Part shown: piece by piece, positions 29,103-36,928 of the stretch
Numbering within the stretch: position 1 is the first letter of the stretch
How the letters are laid out: every line of letters begins with the position of its first letter
Virus record (IMG/VR): IMGVR_UViG_3300035182_000247
Coordinates: 1-38,840 of that record
Direction: 5' to 3' (one strand)
Source of the DNA: a virus
DNA: 38,840 bases
Position numbers and translations under genes: made by a program
Notes under the pieces: model-generated
The model's database searches: none
Told to the model about the DNA's origin: nothing
Seen by the model: only the letters and a program-made list of their open reading frames with translations

Positions 29103-29311
29103 AGGTTTGCAAATGCTGCGGATTGCCAGAGTCGAACCATCACGAATTCGAGCCGCAAATGCCTGATGGATGTATCTGCGATCCGGGAGAGTGGGGCGAT
29201 AACGTGAGACAGCCCTGCCATGAATACGTGGGCGACGGTGTGTCGTACTGCGCCACTTGTCAGCATGACAAAGCATGTCATCAAGCCCCAAGCAAGAATC
29301 CGCAGGCATGA
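29099..29311 (+). CDS. Cys-rich small protein, 70 aa
   Basis: About ten Cys and several His (MKVCKCCGLPESNHHEFEP, GCICDPGEWGD, YCATCQHDKACH) suggest a zinc-binding fold. Last gene of the plus-strand early operon. No known function. Confidence 0.7.
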   Translation: MKVCKCCGLPESNHHEFEPQMPDGCICDPGEWGDNVRQPCHEYVGDGVSYCATCQHDKACHQAPSKNPQA

Positions 29312-29404
29312 GTGACTAACCTATGGCGAATCATGTTCATGGGTAATCAGTGTGGTGAGCGTGCACTAACATTGACGTGGCACCCTATAGAAGTCGAAGA
29401 TGCT

Positions 29405-29563
29405 TTACACCGGGTCGGAAATGCGCCGCACCTCGATCCCGTTTGACTCATAGCCGGGATTACCTGCGAGCGGCTTCCACTGCGGTTCCGGCGCCGGCTC
29501 AGGTTCCGGCTTGATCGGCTTGCCCAGCGGATAGCCGCTGTCAGCCGGGTCGGTCGTCCTCAC
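29405..29563 (-). CDS. Small Pro/Glu-rich protein, GTG start, 52 aa
   Basis: The GTG overlaps the lipoprotein's stop as GTGA. The product has a KPIKPEPEPAPEPQW stretch and ends VRRISDPV. Probably the last gene of the leftward tail/lysis operon. The 93 nt between it and the convergent Cys-rich gene show no clear terminator. Confidence 0.5.
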   Translation of the reverse strand: MRTTDPADSGYPLGKPIKPEPEPAPEPQWKPLAGNPGYESNGIEVRRISDPV

Positions 29564-29742
29564 GGCCGACACATCACCGCGGCATCTTGTTTGCGGATTT
29601 CAGCGGTGACGCCCACGGGTCCGTAGAGGCTCGCTACAAAGGCACGATCCCGGTCAATGCTGCACGTTGCCACGTTGTCAAACGCAGCAGTCGTGCCGCA
29701 GCCGGCGAGTGCAATGGCGAGAGTGAGGATGGCGAGTTTCAT
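29560..29742 (-). CDS. Small lipoprotein, 60 aa
   Basis: MKLAILTLAIALAGCG is a lipoprotein signal with LAGC lipobox (Cys15). The remaining about 45 residues hold two more Cys. In a lysis region a small lipoprotein may be an outer-membrane spanin subunit (Rz1-like), but it lacks the usual Pro-rich body and no partner inner spanin is seen. ATG overlaps the previous stop as ATGA. Confidence 0.65.
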   Translation of the reverse strand: MKLAILTLAIALAGCGTTAAFDNVATCSIDRDRAFVASLYGPVGVTAEIRKQDAAVMCRP

Positions 29743-29912
29743 GCGGAGGCTCCAAAGGGAATTTCGCTGATGTCGAAGTCATCCGCGCACAGCATCGACA
29801 CGAGCAGCATGCGGGAAACGTAGTCCTCGGCTTCGGCTTGCGTGGCGAAGGCTCGTGCGGGGTACAGGCCACCGCCAGGCGTAGCGCGGCTGACGATGTA
29901 GACGCGGGTCAC
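29739..29912 (-). CDS. Small protein, GTG start, 57 aa
   Basis: GTG at 29912 overlaps the holin-like gene's stop as GTGA. VTRVYIVSRATPGGGLYPAR, then FATQAEAEDYVSRMLL, reads as a small alpha/beta protein, ending ISEIPFGASA. Function unknown. Confidence 0.55.
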   Translation of the reverse strand: MTRVYIVSRATPGGGLYPARAFATQAEAEDYVSRMLLVSMLCADDFDISEIPFGASA

Positions 29913-30133
29913 TTGAATGCAACGTGGTTGATGACGTAAGACACCGCAGCGCCGGCTACCGATGCCGCACCACCGAGCCACATCAGCGTTCGCCACCCGC
30001 CGCGGGCTTCGGTCAGGGCCGACAACACCTCGTCAAGTTGGCCGCTCATGCGAGTCAGTTGCACTTCCAGATGCGCGACTTTGATTTCGAGTCGGGCAAT
30101 CTGCACCTCGCTTTGTGTGGTCATATCGGTCAC
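29909..30133 (-). CDS. Holin-like protein (XhlA type), 74 aa
   Basis: A coiled-coil N-terminal half (IARLEIKVAHLEVQLTRMSG) followed by a single membrane helix (WRTLMWLGGAASVAGAAVSY) and a short tail is the layout of XhlA-like phage holin/haemolysin proteins. The GTG at 30133 overlaps the tail-fibre stop; an ATG at 30124 is an alternative. It may help release endolysin, but no endolysin is found in the window. Confidence 0.6.
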   Translation of the reverse strand: MTDMTTQSEVQIARLEIKVAHLEVQLTRMSGQLDEVLSALTEARGGWRTLMWLGGAASVAGAAVSYVINHVAFK

Positions 30134-31125
30134 GCCAGCGTGATGTTGGCAACGCGCGGCGTGCCGTCAGGGCTTCTCTCTAACGCTGCGATGCGAGTGC
30201 GGAGTTCTTGCATTTCCTTGACAAGCAATGGGACAAGTTTGCTGTAGTCCACGGACCAGGCTTTGGTGATCTCATCATCGATGTCACCTATGGTTACTGC
30301 TCGTGGAACAACACTGACAAGTTCTTGAGCTACGAAACCATAGTCTTCAACTTCGTCATTACTTTTCCATTTATATGATCGAACTTGTAAAGCATCAATC
30401 TTAGAACTTGCGGATGCAGCATCAACAATATCCTTCTTCAATCTAATGTCAGATGAAGTGTTATATGTTGTGGTTGTCGAAGAAGATGTGATCGAGCCGA
30501 CTGCTGTTGTAGATCCATTACGATAGAACGCAATATGATTGGAACCGGAGGTTCCAGCAGTGACCATACGTAGTTCGCCTGTCGGATAAAATGCCGAACC
30601 GACTATTGCGTCGGATGGATTCGATTTACCGATGAGCAGATCACCGTTTATATCAATCCGAATACGCTCGACACCGGCTGTGCTCACGATAACGCCGCTA
30701 TTGCCGTGGACGCCAAGACCGGAGCCGCTCATGCCCGTAAACGTCGCCATGTTCAAGCCGTAGTACGGCGAGGTCGCGCCGCTGATGGTGGCCGTTTGCC
30801 CGCCACCCGCGCCGAGGATGTAACCAAGCATCCATGTCGAAGTGCCGAAGCTGAGTGCGCTTGATCCGGCAATCTGCAAGGTCGCGGTGGATGCCGTGGG
30901 CACCGTGCCAATGCCAACCTGCCCGCTCACATCTGCAGTTGCCGCCGCCGTCAGGTAGTTCAGAGCCGTGTGCGTGGTTGTCACTGCCCCGCCGAAGCTC
31001 GGGAACGTGGCTTTGACCACCGCCTTCACCAGCCGAATGTGATCGTCACCCTCGCTCTTTAGGTCGCTTGCAGTTGGGTTCGCGCTGTTCAGGTCGGAAA
31101 TGTAGGTGGCGGTTTCGATGGTCAT
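30130..31125 (-). CDS. Tail fibre with S74 intramolecular chaperone
   Basis: 331 aa. The N-terminus (about 1-70) has the HIRLVKAVVKATFPSFGG and ALNYL segment typical of phage virion-attachment regions; the middle is Gly/Ser/Thr-rich beta structure; residues about 225-325 are the peptidase S74 domain (SDIRLKKDIV, YKWKSNDEVEDYGFVAQEL, VDYSKLVPLLVKEMQELR). The Ser-Asp at 225-226 is the expected self-cleavage point, where the chaperone cuts itself off after fibre trimerisation. The 3' half is visibly AT-richer than its neighbours, as for recently acquired host-range modules. Confidence 0.85.
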   Translation of the reverse strand: MTIETATYISDLNSANPTASDLKSEGDDHIRLVKAVVKATFPSFGGAVTTTHTALNYLTAAATADVSGQVGIGTVPTASTATLQIAGSSALSFGTSTWMLGYILGAGGGQTATISGATSPYYGLNMATFTGMSGSGLGVHGNSGVIVSTAGVERIRIDINGDLLIGKSNPSDAIVGSAFYPTGELRMVTAGTSGSNHIAFYRNGSTTAVGSITSSSTTTTYNTSSDIRLKKDIVDAASASSKIDALQVRSYKWKSNDEVEDYGFVAQELVSVVPRAVTIGDIDDEITKAWSVDYSKLVPLLVKEMQELRTRIAALERSPDGTPRVANITLA

Positions 31126-31180
31126 AGCGGGTCCTGTAAAAAAGGTCCACGACGTTGCCGTGCGGGCCTAGAATTTGTGG

Positions 31181-31324
31181 ATGACAGACGATCAGTTAGC
31201 GCGTGGCTTGATTGGCGGCGTGGTGTTCACTCTCATCGTGAACCGCGCGCAGTTAGCGGCCCTGTGCCGCCGTTGCGCCGAGAAGTGGCGCGAACGGCGC
31301 CGCCCCCAAAAGCCCCTGCGCTAG
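31181..31324 (+). CDS. Possible small membrane protein, 47 aa
   Basis: A plus-strand frame overlapping the 3' end of the convergent ejection-type gene. MTDDQLARGLIGGVVFTLIV is a membrane-helix-like start followed by a very basic tail. TAGAAT lies 6 nt before the ATG, but no -35 or Shine-Dalgarno is seen. Weak. Confidence 0.25.
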   Translation: MTDDQLARGLIGGVVFTLIVNRAQLAALCRRCAEKWRERRRPQKPLR

Positions 31325-32947
31325 TTGCGGAGCGAAGTCTGGCCGCTGCGTCAGTAGATAGGCCGCAGCGGCTTGGCCCGCTTTCGTGTATGGCAACGAC
31401 GCGGCCCCCAAGCCGAGCGCGGCGGGTATAGCAGCGCCGGCCATACCTTCGGGAAGCATCGAATGCCCAAGGAATGCAGCGCCGCCGACCTGCACCGCAT
31501 GCCTGAACGGTGTTCCGGAATCCGGCACTGTTGCGCCCATCACGTTTTTTCCAGCTTCTGATAGGTCTTGCATCAACGCCCTGCCGGTGGCGAACTGTCG
31601 ATTGTTCTTGCTCGGGTCGAGCGCCTTGACTGCGCTTTGCAGCTGGGCCGGCGTGAACAGGCCTTGATCTGCGCCGAGGAAGGACGACGCCCGCTGCGGT
31701 CGCATCAGGTTCGCATATCCGGTGTTGATCGATTGCAGGGTGTCGGCGAACTGCGGAGACTGCCGCGCCAGCATGCCGCGCAATGTCGCTTGAGCCTCCA
31801 CGATGGCTGTGCCCATTTGGCGCTGATCGAAGTCTGCGGAACGTCCATAGCCCTTCGCCAGCGCGCCGAGGTTGCTTTCTGCCGCCTTCAGCCCCTCGCC
31901 CGTGATGACGCCATTGTTGTCGAACCGGCTCAGAATCTGCGAGTCGATGATGCGCCCGAACTGGTCGCTCTGTGCCTTCGGCAAGCCCTGCACCAGCGAG
32001 CCGAGGCTAGACAGGTCGCCTAGAAACTTCTCGTCCGGCCTGACCGCGCCGATTCTGGTAAGTACGTCGTCATAGGCGCTGCCGAGCTTGGTAGCGGCAT
32101 AGTCAATGGCATCGCGCCCCGATGAACCGGCCGGCAGTTTGTCTCCGATAGGGGCGAGCGAACGATTGATCGCCGCAGTGTTGAATTGATCCAATGTGCG
32201 GCGCTGGGAATTTCGGATCATGTCGCCGAGCACTGGAACACTCGTCGCCGCCTGCTCGACGCGGGAGGTGCCGCCTCCGATGATCTGTCCCGGCGTCGGA
32301 GTCACGCCGGCATCAAGCAGGGTTTGCACTTCGGGGCGAACGGTTGGGGACACGACAGACGCGATACCCCGGAGCGCCGCATTTGTCGCGCCACCAGCTA
32401 CCCCGCCAATGATGACCTGTTTCCCCTTCTCTTTCCAGAAGTCTCCCGACGCCACCGGGGTTGACAGCGCGCCGAACATAGTACCCTGCGCCGCCGCGCC
32501 GCCGATGCTTGCCGTGGCGGGGAGCGCCGCCGCCATTGGCAGCGTGCCAAGCATGTTTCCACCCATACGCGCCCAATCGATGCCTGGGGGTTTCTGCGCC
32601 CTGTACTGCTGTTCGTTCTGCGTGATGTCAGCATCCAAACTTTTCGCAGTGGCCGGCACCATGCCAAGCGCCTGAGTGACTGGTCCGATGTAGGGCAACT
32701 TGTTAACGAACGAGGTCGCATCATTGACCGCACTGACCGCCTTGTCAGGCAGCGCGTGCGTGAGCAACTGTGCGCCGGCCGAAGAAACGTCGTTCAGGCC
32801 TTGCATGAATCGATCCGAGAAACTCATCTGTGCTTTGGCCGCAGATGATGTTGATGAGGCAGGCGTCCCCATCAGCACATCGAGCCCGCTTTGCAGCTTT
32901 GGCGCCTCCGAATCTATACCCATCAGAACATCGAGGCCATCAGACAT
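31253..32947 (-). CDS. Internal virion (ejection) protein, 564 aa
   Basis: Begins with a repeated GLDVLMG (MSDGLDVLMG and SGLDVLMG), then a long helical protein with Gly/Ala-rich, membrane-active-looking segments (NMLGTLPMAAALPATASIGG, VIIGGVAGGATNAALRG) near the middle and end. Position and composition fit DNA-injection pilot proteins of short-tailed phages, which leave the virion and form a channel in the cell envelope. The start is next to the end of the following upstream gene, with a one-base overlap. No enzyme domain is seen. Confidence 0.7.
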   Translation of the reverse strand: MSDGLDVLMGIDSEAPKLQSGLDVLMGTPASSTSSAAKAQMSFSDRFMQGLNDVSSAGAQLLTHALPDKAVSAVNDATSFVNKLPYIGPVTQALGMVPATAKSLDADITQNEQQYRAQKPPGIDWARMGGNMLGTLPMAAALPATASIGGAAAQGTMFGALSTPVASGDFWKEKGKQVIIGGVAGGATNAALRGIASVVSPTVRPEVQTLLDAGVTPTPGQIIGGGTSRVEQAATSVPVLGDMIRNSQRRTLDQFNTAAINRSLAPIGDKLPAGSSGRDAIDYAATKLGSAYDDVLTRIGAVRPDEKFLGDLSSLGSLVQGLPKAQSDQFGRIIDSQILSRFDNNGVITGEGLKAAESNLGALAKGYGRSADFDQRQMGTAIVEAQATLRGMLARQSPQFADTLQSINTGYANLMRPQRASSFLGADQGLFTPAQLQSAVKALDPSKNNRQFATGRALMQDLSEAGKNVMGATVPDSGTPFRHAVQVGGAAFLGHSMLPEGMAGAAIPAALGLGAASLPYTKAGQAAAAYLLTQRPDFAPQLAQGLLGAAPFAPLLGATAAQGR

Positions 32948-34626
32948 CAGAGCGCCCCCATGTCTTTTAGCACCTTCGCTTGCTGCGCCAGATCAGCCCG
33001 CACCGAGGTCGGCAGCTTGAACAGATACTTGTGCGCCTCATCGGCCGACATCGCCTTGATCTGCCACAAACGCGGGTCGGCATTCTGGTCGAAAGCCTGT
33101 TCAAGCTGCTGGTACTTCACCGGGTCTTTCGCATTCCCCGCGCCTGACAGCATTATCATCTTCGCTTTCGTCAACTCGTTTGCGCCAATCAGGTTGTCTG
33201 CCGCCTCGTGAATGGCCTGAACCGTCATATGTGCGTTCGGGTATGCTGATTGCAGAATAGCCCGCGCCGAGTCCGTGCTGAGTCCGCCTTGACCGAGCCG
33301 GGCGACGATCTGATTGCCGTACTTGTCGAGCAGGTTGTTCGCCGTCACCGCATCGGTCGCGCGATCGCTCAACCCGGCCGTGTCGAGTAGTGCATTGACA
33401 AACTTCGCCTTGTCGGAGAATTGCCCCGTCGATGCGGTCGCCGCCAGTTGCTTGATGTTTTGCAGGTAGGAGGTTGTCGTTTGGGCCTGTGCCGCGGTGT
33501 CGCGCAGGGCGGAATAACGCTTGCTCATGTCGGCCTGTTGCGCGTCTGCCGCCGTGGTCGCGCCGAGCGGCGGCGTTGCGTACAGGCCGCCTGATGTGTT
33601 CGCGCCCGGTGCCGATTGGTCGAAGGCGTTCAACATCACCTGCCGCTCTTGCGGGTCTTTTATTCCCTCCAATGCCTTGCGGAACGCCACCGGGTCTTTG
33701 GTGTTCTGCAAGATAGGCGACTGCTGCCCGCCTCCCAATGCGCTCGCCACACTGGTAACGGGCGAAGGAGCGCCGCTCGCCTGATAACCGGCGTAAGGAG
33801 TGAACTGCGCAGTGCCTCCCGCTTTGGCCGCTGCCGCCGCCTGCATGACCGAGGTCGCGCCCATCAGCGGGTTGATGGCGGTCACGTTGCCGCTGGCATC
33901 GAATACCGGCACCCCACCTTCCGGGACGTGCGGGTTGAACGCCATCGCCTGCATGGTCTTCGGATCGCGCAGAATCGCGCCGGGCCGCGCGTTCACTGGG
34001 GCGATGTAGTTCGACTTTGCGATGTTTTCGCGCAGGACTGCAATACCTTCCGCCGATGCCGGATCAATGCCAGCCGCGAGCATCATCTTTTGCATCTCAG
34101 TCGGTTCGTTGTACTTTCCGATCAACTCGGGGAGTTTGGCAAAACCGCCCGTGCCGATGGTCCCCAACGCCACGCTGTCAGGCACGCCGGGGAACATGCT
34201 GGCATGCGGCTGTTGCGGTGCCGGCATGTTCGCCGTCGTCATTGATTGCTGGTTCTGCACGGGCGATGATTGGCCGCTGCCCGGCATGAACGATGGGGCC
34301 GATGCGCCGGCCGTCATCTGCTGGCCAGCGCCGAGGCCTGATGCCTCGTGCATCCTGCGCACCGCTTCTTCAAGGAACGGCGTTTGCAGGTTGAACATGC
34401 GCGTGTCCTGTGCAAATTTCAGTTGCTGCATGGCAAGCTGCTGTTTTGCGGCCTCCATCTGTTGCGCCTTGACTTGCATGTCTTGGCTGTTCGCCATCGC
34501 CCCCTGATACCCCGCCAACCCCCGGCCTAGCCCCTGCCCAAAGCTACCCGGACTGAGTAGACCCGCGGCCAGTTGCAGCGTCGCCATCGATTTTGGATCG
34601 TCCCATCCATCGCCTAAGAGTCCCAT
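32947..34626 (-). CDS. Internal virion protein, 559 aa
   Basis: MGLLGDGWDDPKSMATLQLA starts a protein rich in Gln, Met and Ala, with a coiled coil (MQVKAQQMEAAKQQLAMQQL) and Gly/Pro-rich linkers. The C-terminal 190 residues are helical (TSYLQNIKQLAATASTGQF, ANNLLDKYGNQIVARLGQGG). Similar proteins of podoviruses are ejected with the DNA. One base separates it from the gene upstream. Specific role not known. Confidence 0.68.
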   Translation of the reverse strand: MGLLGDGWDDPKSMATLQLAAGLLSPGSFGQGLGRGLAGYQGAMANSQDMQVKAQQMEAAKQQLAMQQLKFAQDTRMFNLQTPFLEEAVRRMHEASGLGAGQQMTAGASAPSFMPGSGQSSPVQNQQSMTTANMPAPQQPHASMFPGVPDSVALGTIGTGGFAKLPELIGKYNEPTEMQKMMLAAGIDPASAEGIAVLRENIAKSNYIAPVNARPGAILRDPKTMQAMAFNPHVPEGGVPVFDASGNVTAINPLMGATSVMQAAAAAKAGGTAQFTPYAGYQASGAPSPVTSVASALGGGQQSPILQNTKDPVAFRKALEGIKDPQERQVMLNAFDQSAPGANTSGGLYATPPLGATTAADAQQADMSKRYSALRDTAAQAQTTTSYLQNIKQLAATASTGQFSDKAKFVNALLDTAGLSDRATDAVTANNLLDKYGNQIVARLGQGGLSTDSARAILQSAYPNAHMTVQAIHEAADNLIGANELTKAKMIMLSGAGNAKDPVKYQQLEQAFDQNADPRLWQIKAMSADEAHKYLFKLPTSVRADLAQQAKVLKDMGAL

Positions 34627-34627
34627 G

Positions 34628-35347
34628 TCAGCCCCTTACCGGAACGCGCAAGTAATCGGGCAGGTTTTGATACTGCCCGCTCGGATCGTATGTGGATGCC
34701 AGCGCATACGGGTTCGTGGTGCTCGACGACCCGCTGCCCAGCCCAAGGTTGCCGATCAGTTGCGCGCCGGCCAACCCGAGCCCCGAGATAGCGCCTAACG
34801 CGCTGCCGTTTTGGGTCTGCGTCTGTGTGCCACCCAGGCCGCTGAATTGGCTGTAGACGTTGCCGGCGTTTTGCAGCGACTGCCACGGCGCCTGCTGTTC
34901 GGTCGTGCCCAACCCTTGCAATGCCGAGCCCTGCCCGACATAGCCGGCGTTTGCGCTGTTCGTCAGGTTCGCGCCAAGCTGCAAGCCGGACTGATCGAGC
35001 CCGCGCTGCTGGGTGTAGAAGTTGTTTTGCGTCGCTTGCGCGTTGTTCGCCAGGCTGCCCAGGCCGAGGTTGTATTGCAGGTCTTGCCCGTAGGCGTTGC
35101 CGTACAGGTTCGCCGTGGCGTTGCTGATGTCCTGATTCGTCTGCCCGATGGCGTTCGCCTGCGCGATGCCCTGCCGCGAACCGCCGTAGCCACCCGCTGC
35201 CATTGCACCGGAGTCGATGCCGGGCAGGATATTGTTTTGCAAGTTACGGGTCGCGGTGTTGGCAATCGCGCCGGCCTGCGCGCCCAAATAGGGATTGCTG
35301 GGTGCGCCGCCCATGCCGAGGTTTGCGTCGTAAGGGTTCGTCGCCAT
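34628..35347 (-). CDS. Internal virion protein, 239 aa
   Basis: NPYLGAQAGAIANTATRNLQNN, then LPGIDSGAMAAGGYGGSRQG, is a pattern I recognise from Bcep22- and related-phage internal proteins. Gln/Asn/Gly-rich throughout, ending YQNLPDYLRVPVRG. Likely a third component of the ejection set with the next two genes. The start follows the previous stop by 1 nt. Confidence 0.72.
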   Translation of the reverse strand: MATNPYDANLGMGGAPSNPYLGAQAGAIANTATRNLQNNILPGIDSGAMAAGGYGGSRQGIAQANAIGQTNQDISNATANLYGNAYGQDLQYNLGLGSLANNAQATQNNFYTQQRGLDQSGLQLGANLTNSANAGYVGQGSALQGLGTTEQQAPWQSLQNAGNVYSQFSGLGGTQTQTQNGSALGAISGLGLAGAQLIGNLGLGSGSSSTTNPYALASTYDPSGQYQNLPDYLRVPVRG

Positions 35348-35348
35348 T

Positions 35349-36680
35349 TCAGTTCCCGTAAGGCCGCAGATTGCCGAGTAGCCCGGTCATCTGCGGTCGT
35401 TGTTGATTAAGCTGGGTTTGCATCGGCTGCCAGCCCGGAACTTGCGCTTGCGGTGCGACTTGCATAGGCTGTTGCGCCGGCTGCGCGGGGTTCAGGCTCG
35501 CCTGCCCGCTGGTGAATGGGTTTCCGGCCATCGGCCCACCCAGCAGACCGCTTCCTGCGCTGCGCATCTGGTCAAGCCCTTGCGTGTAGCCGGGGCTGAG
35601 AAGCGCGGCCTTTTGCATGTCGATGCCTTGATGCTGCGTGGCATTCAGGCCGCTGTTTTGCGACTGTTGCGCCTGCAACGCTGCCACTTGTGCCAACAGC
35701 CCGCCGCTTCCGTCAGCACCGTAGAGGTACTTCGACATCCGCGGGTCGATGGTGTTTTGCGCCGTGCTGGTCGCTGAATTTAGTCCGCTCAAAGCTCCCC
35801 CCGATCCTGTTTGACTGCCGATGGCAGCGCCAAGAAGACCGCCTCCCGTTTGCAGAAGCTGGCCGTTGCTGATGCCCGGAATGAGTTGGCTTGCTGCCGC
35901 ACCACCAGCCGGTACAGTTCCAGCGGGCACGCTCGCTGCCGGGGCCGCACCTGCTGGTGCCGTCGCTGCCGAGGGGGCCGCGGTGGCAGGCGCTTCCCCT
36001 GCCGCGCCTCCGGCCGCCACCTGAGCCGCGGTCAGGTTGCCAAGCCCCCCGGCATCTGCGCCGGCAAGTTCAAGTCCGGTGTACGCCTGTTGCGCAGCAG
36101 TCAAGCCACTGGCGCCTTCGGCCGCGCCACCAAGTCCCGCGGCGGTGTCCCATGCCGGGACACCCGACGCGACGCCTTCGCCCAAGAACGCACCATTGCC
36201 AACGGCCGCCCCCGCGCCTCCTTCAGCAGCGCCAGCGCCACCCGCTGCTAGGCCACCCACACCCGCCGCGGCCCCGCCGACGACACCGCCCGCGAGGATC
36301 ATGGCGATCTTGAACGCCGTGTCGTCGTCCTGCCACTTCACGCCGTCACCCTGCATCTGGCCGGCTTGATTGAACAGCCCCGCTTGCGATGGGCCTTCAC
36401 TGACCTTGAATTGCGGGGTCAATCCTTGCTGCTGAATCCATTGCATCAACTGCGGGTCAAAGCTCTGCGTTGCCTGCCCGCCTGAATCGCCCCAGCCGTT
36501 CGCCCAGGTCTGATTGACGGTCGGGCCGGTGTAGCCCAGCGACTTCAGGTAGGCCGGGTCTGCCCATCGTGAATTATTCGACAGCAGCCCCATGCCGCTT
36601 CCACTGTCTCCAAGATTGGATGTCGTCCATTGTCCCGGCTTGGGCAGGTTTGCCATCGCCATGAAGTCTTCATAGTCCAT
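35349..36680 (-). CDS. Gly/Ala-rich virion protein, 443 aa
   Basis: ATG at 36680 is chosen; it lies 2 nt after the previous stop, whereas the frame's extra upstream residues are Arg-rich and unlikely. N-terminal 100 residues are globular (LKSLGYTGPTVNQTWANGWG). From about 110 there is a low-complexity Gly/Ala/Pro region with a membrane-like stretch (AFKIAMILAGGVVGGAAAGV), then Gln-rich helices. The makeup suggests a membrane-penetrating internal virion protein ahead of three more ejection-type genes. Confidence 0.68.
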   Translation of the reverse strand: MDYEDFMAMANLPKPGQWTTSNLGDSGSGMGLLSNNSRWADPAYLKSLGYTGPTVNQTWANGWGDSGGQATQSFDPQLMQWIQQQGLTPQFKVSEGPSQAGLFNQAGQMQGDGVKWQDDDTAFKIAMILAGGVVGGAAAGVGGLAAGGAGAAEGGAGAAVGNGAFLGEGVASGVPAWDTAAGLGGAAEGASGLTAAQQAYTGLELAGADAGGLGNLTAAQVAAGGAAGEAPATAAPSAATAPAGAAPAASVPAGTVPAGGAAASQLIPGISNGQLLQTGGGLLGAAIGSQTGSGGALSGLNSATSTAQNTIDPRMSKYLYGADGSGGLLAQVAALQAQQSQNSGLNATQHQGIDMQKAALLSPGYTQGLDQMRSAGSGLLGGPMAGNPFTSGQASLNPAQPAQQPMQVAPQAQVPGWQPMQTQLNQQRPQMTGLLGNLRPYGN

Positions 36681-36682
36681 GC

Positions 36683-36928
36683 TTACCCCAGCAGGTGCCA
36701 TGCGGCACCGCGATAACCGTAGAAACCGGCGCCTGCGCCGGGGTTCCATGACGTGCCATCGGCAAGGACAATCAAGCCCTCACGCGGTTTGGCCGGCGCC
36801 ACGTAAAGCGTCTTGAGCAACAGGAACGGCGCTTGCGCTTGGAAGCTCTGCGCAATCGACAGCAACTCACGGCGCAAGAAGTCGCCGACCTGCGCCGTAT
36901 CGACGGGAACATCAGATGGCGTGTACAT
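36683..36928 (-). CDS. Small virion-type protein, 81 aa
   Basis: ATG at 36928 shares one base with the previous stop (TGATG). MYTPSDVPVDTAQVGDFLRR, then LYVAPAKPREGLIVLADGT and FYGYRGAAWHLLG, a compact beta-rich small protein found next to tail genes in podoviruses. Function unknown. Confidence 0.68.
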   Translation of the reverse strand: MYTPSDVPVDTAQVGDFLRRELLSIAQSFQAQAPFLLLKTLYVAPAKPREGLIVLADGTSWNPGAGAGFYGYRGAAWHLLG

